Shown: positions 46,713-54,659 of the stretch, piece after piece | Numbering within the stretch: the stretch's first letter is position 1 | How the letters are laid out: every line of letters begins with the position of its first letter | Notes under the pieces: generated by a model | Databases searched by the model: none | The model's input: the letters and a program-made list of their open reading frames with translations, nothing else | Told to the model about the DNA's origin: nothing | Position numbers and translations under genes: made by a program | NCBI RefSeq assembly: GCF_046115505.1 | Contig: NZ_CP170736.1 | Location: 1,302,001 to 1,366,000, forward strand | DNA length: 64,000 nucleotides | Reading direction: 5' to 3' | Source of the DNA: Dellaglioa kimchii | GTDB taxonomy: Bacteria > Bacillota > Bacilli > Lactobacillales > Lactobacillaceae

Positions 46713-47549
46713 CTAAAGATACAAGTCAAACACTGCAATCTGTGGAGGTACTAGGAATCGGGCGGAGATTCGAGATGTTCCAATACCACTATTAACGTAT
46801 AATTTTGTATTGTTCTTTAGTGAATAAAGGCCACTAGAGTAGCCACCATCTCCGTCGTGATCAGATAATAAACCTTTATTAGTGAAAGGTATACGAATTT
46901 GGCCACCATGTGTGTGACCACTTAAAATTAAATCGACGGTGTTAAATGAACCATTTGACAAACTTGGTTCATGAGCCATTAAAATATGGTACGTTGAATT
47001 AGATTTATCAGGAGCTATTGTTGTTTGGACATCGGGGATGCCTAATTGAGAGTCATCTACACCACCCAACCAAATGGATGAATTTCCACCTACATTGATA
47101 GTCGTTGAACTATTTTTAAGGACAGTAAAACCACCTTGATTCATCACAGTAGTGTAAACTCTGGCGGCACCGCCACCGTAATCTTTATTTCCATAAACTG
47201 CGTATTTTCCATAGGTTGATTTAATTTCACTTAGTTTTTGGACAATAGCTGTTACGGGGTGGTATTGATTGTAATTACTGAATAAATCACCTGTAAATAA
47301 AACTAAATCTGGTTTTTCTTGATTAATCTTATCAACAATTTTTTCGAAATTTTCAGGTGTATAATCATCTGCTATTTCGACATCACTAATTTGCACAATT
47401 TTAAGTTTCTTTTTAGTAGTATCTGCTTTATTTAAAGCAATATTTTTAACGACAACGCGATAAGGCTCTATTTTAAATGCATAAAAGGTACATGCGGCAC
47501 TTACTATTAATAGGATGAAAATGACACTTAATATTCTTTTTTTGGTGAT
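46713..47549 (-). CDS. Metallophosphoesterase with signal anchor; no canonical start codon
   Basis: The only standard start is GTG at 47396, which cuts into the first beta strand (KIVQISD). The frame is open farther upstream and adds a basic N-terminus and membrane anchor (ITKKRILSVIFILLIVSAAC). GGAGG at 47563-47559 sits nine bases before an ATC codon at 47549, so I place the start there (278 residues) as a rare or mutated start. Metal motifs are VFTGDLF-like LFTGDLFSNY, GNKDYGGGA (GNHD in the family), MAHEPSL and SGHTHGGQI; the first motif is ISDVE instead of ISDxH. Probably an extracytoplasmic YkuE-like enzyme, substrate unknown. Confidence 0.7.
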   Translation of the reverse strand: MTKKRILSVIFILLIVSAACTFYAFKIEPYRVVVKNIALNKADTTKKKLKIVQISDVEIADDYTPENFEKIVDKINQEKPDLVLFTGDLFSNYNQYHPVTAIVQKLSEIKSTYGKYAVYGNKDYGGGAARVYTTVMNQGGFTVLKNSSTTINVGGNSSIWLGGVDDSQLGIPDVQTTIAPDKSNSTYHILMAHEPSLSNGSFNTVDLILSGHTHGGQIRIPFTNKGLLSDHDGDGGYSSGLYSLKNNTKLYVNSGIGTSRISARFLVPPQIAVFDLYL

Positions 47550-47578
47550 AGTATTCTGCCTCCATGTGATTAGTTAAC

Positions 47579-47622
47579 CAAAAAAACTTACAGTAAGATT
47601 TTTAGTCTAAAACTGTAAGTTC
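47579..47622 (-). terminator. Terminator after the DUF1002 gene
   Basis: On the minus strand AACTTACAGT pairs with ACTGTAAGTT and is followed by a U run. Confidence 0.8.
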
Positions 47623-47650
47623 TTCTTAAAACCTATATGGTTAGTTTTAT

Positions 47651-48658
47651 TTATGAAATCCAAGAACTAATAGCTGACCAGATAGCATTAAAAAATGAAA
47701 CAATTGCATCCCAAATTTTTTGTAGGAAGTTTCGATTTTCAGCTGTATCTAATTTGCTGAAAATATCTTTAGCACCATCTTGAATATTTGTTGCAACTTT
47801 ACTTGCTTGTGATTTGAAATTTGATGAATCTAAAGCACCTGAATCACGAATTTTGATTAATACGGCAATAATATCTTGTTTTTGATTATCAGTAATGACA
47901 TTTGTTAAGTTATTATTTGTGATTTGGTTGTTTACAATAGTAGTAATTTGATTATTTGTAATAGAACTGCCTTCTTTAGCCATATCTTTTTTAGCACCGG
48001 CTACAGCGTTGTTCAATTGTGAATCAGTATAGCCATCTTTGCTTTTATTAGCTTGTGTAATGTCACTTAAAGTCGACATTTCATTTTGTGCGGCTGTTAC
48101 TTGGTTGGTATTTAATGTATCTCCATTTTGAGCGAAGGCTGCATAAACCCCAGCTAAAGCACCTGATCCATCTATTGGTGTAGCAGAAGTGACATAGATA
48201 TTGGCATCAGTTACACCAGCTGTTAATGCGGCGTTTTTATATTGGTTTTCAGTAATTGTGGTGATGTTATTTTTACCATTGTAGTCTAAAATTTCAACGT
48301 TGATACCAGAACCACTGCTCGTTTTTTGAACCATAGCAGATGACCAGACACCTGAAGTTGATGTAAATGAGCCACCAGAGCTATTGAGATATTTAACTAA
48401 AGTTGCGCCATTTACGGGTAGTGTAGAATAGGTAGTACTACCGTTTAAACTAGCTGTTAAAGTTGAAAGTGTTCCTGATTTTTGTGAATCTGTTAAACTT
48501 GTTCCTAATGTGACAACCGGATTTGACCAGTCTGTGGTTGTACCAGATGTTGATGAAGCTGAGCTTGAGTCATTGGTTGCAGCAGAGGCAACAGAGCCTA
48601 GACTCAAGACAGCTAATGTTGTAAGAGTTACTGTGTAAATTAATTGTCTGAATTTCAT
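47651..48658 (-). CDS. Secreted DUF1002 protein
   Basis: 335 residues from ATG 48658, nine bases after AAGGAG. An earlier in-frame ATG at 48682 overlaps that RBS. A signal peptide (VTLTTLAVLSLGSVASAA) is followed by a Ser/Thr-rich linker and the DUF1002 region (VVTLGTSLTDSQKSGTLSTL, then TPIDGSGALAGVYAAF). The C-terminus (IWDAIVSFFNAIWSAISSWI) is a likely amphipathic helix. Such proteins are secreted or surface-bound in lactobacilli and Bacillus (YpuA); function unknown. Monocistronic. Confidence 0.82.
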   Translation of the reverse strand: MKFRQLIYTVTLTTLAVLSLGSVASAATNDSSSASSTSGTTTDWSNPVVTLGTSLTDSQKSGTLSTLTASLNGSTTYSTLPVNGATLVKYLNSSGGSFTSTSGVWSSAMVQKTSSGSGINVEILDYNGKNNITTITENQYKNAALTAGVTDANIYVTSATPIDGSGALAGVYAAFAQNGDTLNTNQVTAAQNEMSTLSDITQANKSKDGYTDSQLNNAVAGAKKDMAKEGSSITNNQITTIVNNQITNNNLTNVITDNQKQDIIAVLIKIRDSGALDSSNFKSQASKVATNIQDGAKDIFSKLDTAENRNFLQKIWDAIVSFFNAIWSAISSWIS

Positions 48659-48883
48659 AATGGTTTGCTCCTTAAATAGCATGTATTTTAATTTTATTAT
48701 ACCTATCTGGTGAAGGAATCATAATAATTGAGTTTGAATAATAGAAAAAATTAAGATTTATCATCATTGAGAGATTTCTTTGTAAGTGAGATAATGAGCG
48801 CATCATTTAATCTAGAAATATAATTTTGAGTAGTATGATATGACTAATTTAAATAAAACTAACGACTGAATGGGAGAATAACG

Positions 48884-49993
48884 ATGACAAAAAAGATGAC
48901 GGATACCTTTAGATTTAGGCGAGGATTAGAATTGAAAAATAGAATCTTAATGGCGCCAATGACTGTTAAGATGAGTTACTATGATGAAGTTGTTACACAT
49001 GATGAATCAGATTATTATGCACTACATTCAGGCGAAGTAGGGGCTGTTATTACAGCAGCTACCAGTGTCCAAGCAAATGGAAAAGGTTGGGAAGGCTCAC
49101 TTGCCATCTATGATGATAAGTTTATTCCCGGGCTAACGAGATTGGCATCGGCAATCAAAAAGAATGGGACTAAAGCTATTTTACAAATTTTCCATGCGGG
49201 GCGTATGACAAATTCAACGGTACTTAGAGGACAATCACCAGTTTCAGCCAGTGCGGTTGCGGCAGAAAGACCAGACGCAGAAATTCCTAAAGCATTATCA
49301 GAAACTGAAATTTTAGAGCTGATTGAATCCTTTAAATCAGCAACAAAACGAGCAATTAAAGCGGGATTTGATGGCGTTGAACTGCATGGTGCGAATACGT
49401 ATTTACTACAACAATTTTTCTCACCACACTCAAATAGACGTGATGATGCTTGGGGTGGCACGCTTGAGAAACGATTTAAATTCATCAATGATGTAGTTGA
49501 TGGCGTTATTGAGAGTGTTGATCAATCAGGTGTGAAAGATTTTATTGTTGGTTACCGCTTTTCACCTGAAGAATACGAAAAGCCAGGTATTAGTATGGAA
49601 GATTCAATAATTTTGATTGATAAACTTGCCGATAAAAAATTAGATTATCTACATATTTCATTAGGTAAGTATAACAGTGTTTCGAGAAACACAAATTTCA
49701 ATGAAAAGTCAAGAATGGCTTATGTCCAAGAAAAGATAAATGGTCGTGTTCCCTTAATCGGGGTAGGAGATGTTCGGACTCGAGAAGATGTTAATGGTGT
49801 TTTGGCTAACGCTGATTTAGTAGCCGTTGGTCGTTCACTCTTAATTGATCCTAAGTGGACATCAAAGTTATTGAATGGACAAGAAGAAACTATAAAAAGA
49901 ACCTTAGCTAAAAATGATCGGGAAAAATTAATGGTTAGCGATGGTGCTGTTGAATTTTTAAGAGATATGATGCCTGAACGGTTAGTTGATTAA
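48884..49993 (+). CDS. NADH-dependent flavin oxidoreductase (old yellow enzyme family)
   Basis: 369 residues of the TIM-barrel FMN family. Landmarks are LKNRILMAPMTVKMSYYDEV near residue 16, ILQIFHAGRMTN near 92, GFDGVELHGANTYLLQQFFS near 160 with the conserved His and Asn, and NRRDDAWGGTLEKRFKF just after it. The C-terminal FMN phosphate region is LIGVGDVRTREDVNG and ADLVAVGRSLLIDPKW. It reduces activated C=C bonds or similar electrophiles with NAD(P)H; the natural substrate is not known. RBS GGGAGAATAACG. Confidence 0.9.
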   Translation: MTKKMTDTFRFRRGLELKNRILMAPMTVKMSYYDEVVTHDESDYYALHSGEVGAVITAATSVQANGKGWEGSLAIYDDKFIPGLTRLASAIKKNGTKAILQIFHAGRMTNSTVLRGQSPVSASAVAAERPDAEIPKALSETEILELIESFKSATKRAIKAGFDGVELHGANTYLLQQFFSPHSNRRDDAWGGTLEKRFKFINDVVDGVIESVDQSGVKDFIVGYRFSPEEYEKPGISMEDSIILIDKLADKKLDYLHISLGKYNSVSRNTNFNEKSRMAYVQEKINGRVPLIGVGDVRTREDVNGVLANADLVAVGRSLLIDPKWTSKLLNGQEETIKRTLAKNDREKLMVSDGAVEFLRDMMPERLVD

Positions 49994-50014
49994 AAAACAA
50001 AACTAAATCTAGAC

Positions 50015-50056
50015 AAATAGTGTGTTGCAAATTTAATTTGCTGCATGCTATTTTTA
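50015..50056 (+). terminator. Terminator after the flavin oxidoreductase gene
   Basis: AATAGTGTGTTGCAAAT pairs imperfectly with ATTTGCTGCATGCTATT, followed by T5. Confidence 0.65.
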
Positions 50057-50147
50057 GTTGCGGCCCTTTCAACTAGCGGTTGCTTGTTGCACCCCTTGCT
50101 ATATGCTAATATTTGAGATGTTAAATAGAGGAAAGAAGGTTATAGGG

Positions 50148-50558
50148 ATGAAAATTATATTTGCGGAACAACTCGTTAAATTACGTAAAGAGAAAAAACT
50201 GTCACAAGAAGAATTGGCGAATCAATTATTTATATCAAGACAAGCTGTATCAAAATGGGAAACAGGAGAAGCTGAACCTGATTTAGGAAAAATTGAAGCG
50301 GTAGCCAAAATATTAGACGTCCCTGTAGAAATATTACTTTTTGGTGACGAGGCTAGTGAAAAAACATCAGAGTTTAAAACTAGAATTAAACGATTTATAG
50401 AAGAAGATGAATCAGATAAAGATTGGCACGAAAATCATAGATGGCGTGAGTGGCAATATAAACCGATTAATAATGGGTGGGAATTCCTAGCTCGCTATTA
50501 CTGGATTATTTTTGCACTCATTGGCATGATTGCATGGGGAATTATGCGCCTAAAATAG
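50148..50558 (+). CDS. XRE-family regulator with C-terminal membrane helix
   Basis: 136 residues from ATG 50148 (AAAGAAGG upstream). A Cro/C1 helix-turn-helix occupies residues 4-60: EQLVKLRKEKKLSQEELANQ, LFISRQAVSKWETGEAEPDL. A charged linker leads to one transmembrane segment near the C-terminus (ARYYWIIFALIGMIAWGIM). Membrane-tethered regulators of this kind often sense envelope stress, though this is not established here. It shares its architecture with the broken regulator at 36432-36892. A perfect hairpin separates it from the convergent MerR gene. Confidence 0.83.
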   Translation: MKIIFAEQLVKLRKEKKLSQEELANQLFISRQAVSKWETGEAEPDLGKIEAVAKILDVPVEILLFGDEASEKTSEFKTRIKRFIEEDESDKDWHENHRWREWQYKPINNGWEFLARYYWIIFALIGMIAWGIMRLK

Positions 50559-50566
50559 ATATGAGT

Positions 50567-50627
50567 AAAATAAAAGGAGCTTTCAATACTTGTCTACAAA
50601 ACAAGTATTGAAAGCTCCTTTTATTTT
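50567..50627. terminator. Bidirectional terminator with a perfect 27-bp stem
   Basis: Bases 50567-50593 and 50601-50627 are exact inverse complements around a 7-nt loop. The T/A runs at the ends serve both convergent genes; the MerR stop lies inside it. Confidence 0.9.
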
Positions 50628-51085
50628 ACCGGAACAACTTTTATTTCAGTTGAGTCGTCATGAATAACAATATATAACGTTTGAGTTTCTTCTTTATCAA
50701 AGAAACCGAGATTAATACAAGGTAACCCATTGATTTCTTCCACGCCAATGAAACGATCCGTAAATACCTGACGAACCATTTTACCCATTTCTTTATGAGC
50801 ATTTGCTTTAGCGGCAGCTGCTTTAAGTGTAAATCCAGAGTCTAAGTAAGACTTAATTAATCGAATAATTGATAAGGTATGGTAAGAATATTTTCTATTC
50901 TGATTTTTATTAGTATTAATAGAATCAATAAAACCTTTTTGTTCCCAATAACGAATTTGGCTCTGAGTGAGCCCAGTTGTTTCAGCAATCTCACCGATTC
51001 CAATTGAAAATGTATCATTTTGCATAATAACGGCCATTCTTTTTGCATAATCTTTAATATTTGCAATATCGTCCATATCTGCCAA
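50621..51085 (-). CDS. MerR-family transcriptional regulator
   Basis: 154 residues with TTG 51085 as start, seven bases after a perfect AGGAGGT. The frame is open farther upstream (to 51127) but without an RBS. The MerR winged helix is FSIGIGEIAETTGLTQSQIR then YWEQKGFIDSINTNKNQNRK, followed by a helical linker. The short C-terminal part (VIHDDSTEIKVVPV) may be ligand-binding. Divergent from a drug-exporter gene whose promoter carries a palindrome, so it most likely controls that exporter and itself. Confidence 0.85.
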   Translation of the reverse strand: MADMDDIANIKDYAKRMAVIMQNDTFSIGIGEIAETTGLTQSQIRYWEQKGFIDSINTNKNQNRKYSYHTLSIIRLIKSYLDSGFTLKAAAAKANAHKEMGKMVRQVFTDRFIGVEEINGLPCINLGFFDKEETQTLYIVIHDDSTEIKVVPVK

Positions 51086-51168
51086 ACGAATATACCTCCT
51101 GAGTAAAAATTTATCTAACAATCTCATTGTGATGTTTACTATACTGATTATATATATATTAAAACGTT

Positions 51169-51208
51169 TGTCAACTTACTTGACATTGAAGCAAGATAGT
51201 CTTATATT
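51169..51208 (+). promoter_or_regulatory. Promoter and operator of the drug-exporter operon
   Basis: TTGACA (51180-51185) and TATATT (51203-51208) with a 17-bp spacer. The -35 is one arm of an inverted repeat TGTCAA-N5-TTGACA (51169-51185). The spacing is normal and not the 19-20 bp of classical MerR activators, so repression by steric block is more likely. Confidence 0.7.
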
Positions 51209-51248
51209 AGTCTTCGAAGATAAATTAAAGAAAAAGAAGGTTTTAAGT

Positions 51249-52709
51249 ATGGATGGATTAGATGCAAAGGGTAAACCATATAATCGCCCCATGCTAATTG
51301 CAATTTTATTAGTGGGGACATTTTGTACGGTTTTGAATCAGACAATTTTAGCAACTGCATTTCCAACATTAATGAACGAATTTGATGTAACAACGTCAAC
51401 TGTTCAATGGTTAACAACAGGATTTATGTTAGTCAACGGGATTTTAATTCCAGTTAGTGCATGGTTAAGTAGTCGTGTGAATACCAAATGGTTATACATA
51501 GGTGCTATTGGTATCTTTGAATTAGGGACAGTTTTAGCATTTATCGCACCTAATTTTGGGGTATTGTTAACAGCTCGTTTAGTTCAAGCAGTCGGCGTTG
51601 GGGTAACAATGCCTTTATTACAAACGATTATGCTTTCAATTTTCCCACCAGAAAAACGTGGTGCTTCAATGGGACTTGCCGGTTTAGTTATCGGACTAGC
51701 TCCTGCAATTGGACCTACACTTTCAGGTTGGGTTATTGATAATGCTTCATGGCGTGATCTTTTTGGTATGATTATTCCATTAGTAGGAATTGTTTTTGTG
51801 GCTTCTTTCTGGTTTATGAAACCGGTCATCAAAACACACAAATCTAAAATTGATGTCTTATCATTGATTTTATCAACAATTGGATTTGGTGGCTTACTTT
51901 ATGGATTCTCAACAGTTGGAGATAATGGCTGGGGAAGTACCTCAGTACTTAGTTTCCTTGTTGTGGGTGTTATTTTTATTGGTTTATTCATATGGCGTCA
52001 ATTAACAATGGAAAATCCTTTCTTGGAATTGCGTGTTTTTGCTTCCCAAGAATACACAATTGCGGCCGTTTTAAGTTCAATTGTTAACATGGCAATGATC
52101 GGTGTTGAAATGATTCTACCAATGTATCTCCAAATTGTACGTGGAGATAGCGCATTTGAATCAGGATTAACCTTATTGGCTGGTGCTTTAATGATGGGGA
52201 TTATGAGTCCGTTAACGGGACGATTATTCGATATTTATGGTGCTAAGAAATTGGCAACTGGTGGTATGTTCTTATTAACACTTGGGACAATTCCATTCAT
52301 TTTCTTAACAAAAGATACGCCAACCTTATACATCACAGTTATGTATGCGGTCCGTATGTTTGGGATTTCAATGGTTATGATGCCAACAACCACATCAGGG
52401 ATGAACGCATTACCAGCTAACTTGATGGGTCATGGAACGGCTGTTAATAATACAGCTCGTCAAATCGCAAGTTCAATCGTAACAGCGGTTATGATTTCCG
52501 TTCTAACAAATGTGACAACAGCTGCATTACCAGCTAAGTCAATGCTTAAATCGGCACCATTAGATTACAAAACAAAAGCAATTGATGCGACATTAAGTGG
52601 TTATCATGCTGCCTTTATCATCGCAGTAGGTTTCTGTGTGGTTGGGCTCGGATTTTCATTCTTCTTAAAATCAAAACAACAAGTTTTAAAAAATGGAGGT
52701 AATAAATAA
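51249..52709 (+). CDS. MFS multidrug exporter, DHA2 (14-TMS) family
   Basis: 486 residues from ATG 51249 (AAGAAGG upstream); the frame is open to 51129 but passes through the promoter. About fourteen transmembrane helices. Family signs are LNQTILATAFPTLMNEFDVT near residue 27 (motif D1), WLTTGFMLVNGILIPVSAWL, and the antiporter motif C-like GLAGLVIGLAPAIGPTLSGW near 143. EmrB/QacA/LmrB-type proton-driven export of toxic compounds is likely. Its stop overlaps the start of a DUF4811 gene, a pairing also seen in other lactobacilli. Confidence 0.9.
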   Translation: MDGLDAKGKPYNRPMLIAILLVGTFCTVLNQTILATAFPTLMNEFDVTTSTVQWLTTGFMLVNGILIPVSAWLSSRVNTKWLYIGAIGIFELGTVLAFIAPNFGVLLTARLVQAVGVGVTMPLLQTIMLSIFPPEKRGASMGLAGLVIGLAPAIGPTLSGWVIDNASWRDLFGMIIPLVGIVFVASFWFMKPVIKTHKSKIDVLSLILSTIGFGGLLYGFSTVGDNGWGSTSVLSFLVVGVIFIGLFIWRQLTMENPFLELRVFASQEYTIAAVLSSIVNMAMIGVEMILPMYLQIVRGDSAFESGLTLLAGALMMGIMSPLTGRLFDIYGAKKLATGGMFLLTLGTIPFIFLTKDTPTLYITVMYAVRMFGISMVMMPTTTSGMNALPANLMGHGTAVNNTARQIASSIVTAVMISVLTNVTTAALPAKSMLKSAPLDYKTKAIDATLSGYHAAFIIAVGFCVVGLGFSFFLKSKQQVLKNGGNK

Positions 52710-53461
52710 TGATTATTTTATTATTAATTCTTTCAATTATTTTATTCTTCCTTACGTGGAACCTCATCCGTAATAATGTACTGAGCTACACTTTAGGTGG
52801 CATCTTTGCGCTTTGTATTATTCTTACAGGTGGCTTAATTGTTGCTAACTACAGTGCACATTATGGAATGGAAAAAGTAACGACAACTAAGACAGAACAA
52901 TTAGCTTCTAGTTCTAAAGAGATGGACATGTTACTATATCAACCTATCGGTACAGATGGGTCTGAAAAAGTCGTTATTTATAAAAATACGGCTTCACAAA
53001 AGAAAACAAAGGCAACTAAGACAGACGATACAACTAGCAAGATTGTTGAAAATGCTAAGAGTAACAAATTAGTTACTAAAGAAACCCGTTGGACTTATAA
53101 AGGTAACGGGTATCGATTCATGTTTGGTATCGCTAATAACGATAAAACTTTAGTAAAACGTACGCATACATTCTATGTTAAAAAGAGTTGGACGACATTA
53201 ACGGTTAAGCAAGCTAAGGCAATGCCTAAAATTGCTAAAGCAGAAGCAGCTAAAATGAATACAAAGGCAGGAAAAGCTAAACTTGCTGCTGATGGCGCTA
53301 CTTTTGTTAAAACAGCAATCAAAAATGCTATGATGAAAGACGCATCGATTTCAAAAGCTGATCAAGCTAAGATTGCAGAACAAGCAACAACAATTTTTAA
53401 AGCACAAACAAAAGCAAAAGTAATGCAAAACGTATTAAAAGAAGTTAAAGAAATTAAATAA
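52709..53461 (+). CDS. DUF4811 membrane-anchored protein, exporter partner
   Basis: 250 residues. Two N-terminal transmembrane segments (ILLLILSIILFFLTWNLI and YTLGGIFALCIILTGGLIV) are followed by an extracellular-looking Lys/Ala/Thr-rich domain to the end. The ATG overlaps the exporter stop (TAATG), RBS GGAGGTAATAA. In lactobacilli this family lies after DHA2 exporters; it may extend or gate the pump, but nothing is proven. A terminator follows. Confidence 0.8.
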   Translation: MIILLLILSIILFFLTWNLIRNNVLSYTLGGIFALCIILTGGLIVANYSAHYGMEKVTTTKTEQLASSSKEMDMLLYQPIGTDGSEKVVIYKNTASQKKTKATKTDDTTSKIVENAKSNKLVTKETRWTYKGNGYRFMFGIANNDKTLVKRTHTFYVKKSWTTLTVKQAKAMPKIAKAEAAKMNTKAGKAKLAADGATFVKTAIKNAMMKDASISKADQAKIAEQATTIFKAQTKAKVMQNVLKEVKEIK

Positions 53462-53475
53462 ACCGTTATTTATTT

Positions 53476-53517
53476 AGTAACCACATTAGTTTATCCGACT
53501 AATGTGGTTATTTTTTT
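53476..53517 (+). terminator. Terminator of the exporter operon
   Basis: TAACCACATTAGT pairs with ACTAATGTGGTTA around TTATCCG, followed by T7. Confidence 0.9.
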
Positions 53518-53592
53518 AAATTAAAACGTGAATTATAAAATAAACAATGCTATAATACGTTAATGGCATAAACGATAAAGGAGTTTCTTTGA

Positions 53593-54522
53593 ATGAAAAA
53601 GAAAATTATAATTTGGATTGTCAGTATTTTGGTGTTATTAGCGGTTGCAATTGCAGGGGGTAGTTTCTATCTCTATCACTATGCTATTCAAAATACAGAA
53701 AAAACATTAACGGGATCATCAAAAGGAACACCAAAGAGAACAATTGAAGCAAAAAAGTGGTTGGCCAGTACTAAAAAAGAAAACTGGACAGAAACATCAG
53801 CAGGTGAAAATTTAAAATTAGTTGCTGACTATGTACCAGCGGCAACTAAATCTTTAAAAACAGTTGTTGTGGCACATGGTTACATGGAAAATAAAGAGAG
53901 TATGGCTTCGTACATAAAATTATTTCATGATAATGGCTACAACGTTTTAGCACCAGATGATCGAGGTCAAGGTAAAAGTCAGGGCGATTATATTGGTTTT
54001 GGATGGAAAGATCGTTTAGATTACATTAAATGGACGAAAAAATTAATTGCCGAAAAGGGAACAGATCAAAAGATTGGCTTGTTTGGAATTAGCATGGGTG
54101 GTGCTACTGTCATGATGATGAGTGGTGAAAAATTACCAACTCAAGTTAAGGCAATTGTTGAAGATTGTGGTTATACAAATGTTGAAGATTTGTTAGCTTA
54201 CCAATTGAAACTCCAATTTAATTTACCAAAAGAACCATTAATAACAACTTCTAGTTGGGTAACTCAGTTACGTGCGGGCTACTCTTTTGCAGAAGCTGAC
54301 TCTGTTAAACAATTAAAGAAAAATAAATTACCAACATTATTCATTCATGGCGATAAGGATGATTTCGTTCCTAGCGCAATGGTTTATGACAACTACAAAG
54401 CCTCAGCAGGTAAGAAAGAACTATGGATTGTGAAAGGCGCAGGCCACGCAAAAGCATTTAGTAAGGATCCAGAATTATATACTAAAAAAGTCGTTACGTT
54501 TATGAATGATAATTTAGATTAA
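53593..54522 (+). CDS. Alpha/beta hydrolase with N-terminal membrane anchor
   Basis: 309 residues. A single N-terminal membrane segment (IIIWIVSILVLLAVAIAGG) precedes a serine hydrolase domain. The oxyanion region is VVAHGYMENKESM near residue 93, the nucleophile elbow is LFGISMGGATVMM near 160 (GxSxG), the acid is in FIHGDKDDFVPS near 257, and the His is in KGAGHAKAF near 285. Related to YqkD/BAAT-like extracytoplasmic peptidases or esterases of lactobacilli. Substrate unknown. RBS AAAGGAG and its own terminator make it monocistronic. Confidence 0.85.
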   Translation: MKKKIIIWIVSILVLLAVAIAGGSFYLYHYAIQNTEKTLTGSSKGTPKRTIEAKKWLASTKKENWTETSAGENLKLVADYVPAATKSLKTVVVAHGYMENKESMASYIKLFHDNGYNVLAPDDRGQGKSQGDYIGFGWKDRLDYIKWTKKLIAEKGTDQKIGLFGISMGGATVMMMSGEKLPTQVKAIVEDCGYTNVEDLLAYQLKLQFNLPKEPLITTSSWVTQLRAGYSFAEADSVKQLKKNKLPTLFIHGDKDDFVPSAMVYDNYKASAGKKELWIVKGAGHAKAFSKDPELYTKKVVTFMNDNLD

Positions 54523-54542
54523 TAATAAAATCATTTATTTTT

Positions 54543-54595
54543 TAAATAACATCAAAAAGTGTGGGGGTACCCTCTATTTTTGATGTTATTTTTTG
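54543..54595 (+). terminator. Terminator after the hydrolase gene
   Basis: AAATAACATCAAAAA pairs with TTTTTGATGTTATTT, with an inner GGGGGTACCCTC pairing and T6. Confidence 0.87.
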
Positions 54596-54659
54596 TCTGT
54601 ATCATGCTATCATATTAGTTATTATAGATGAACTTTTGGGAAAATAGGTGGGGGCCAAC

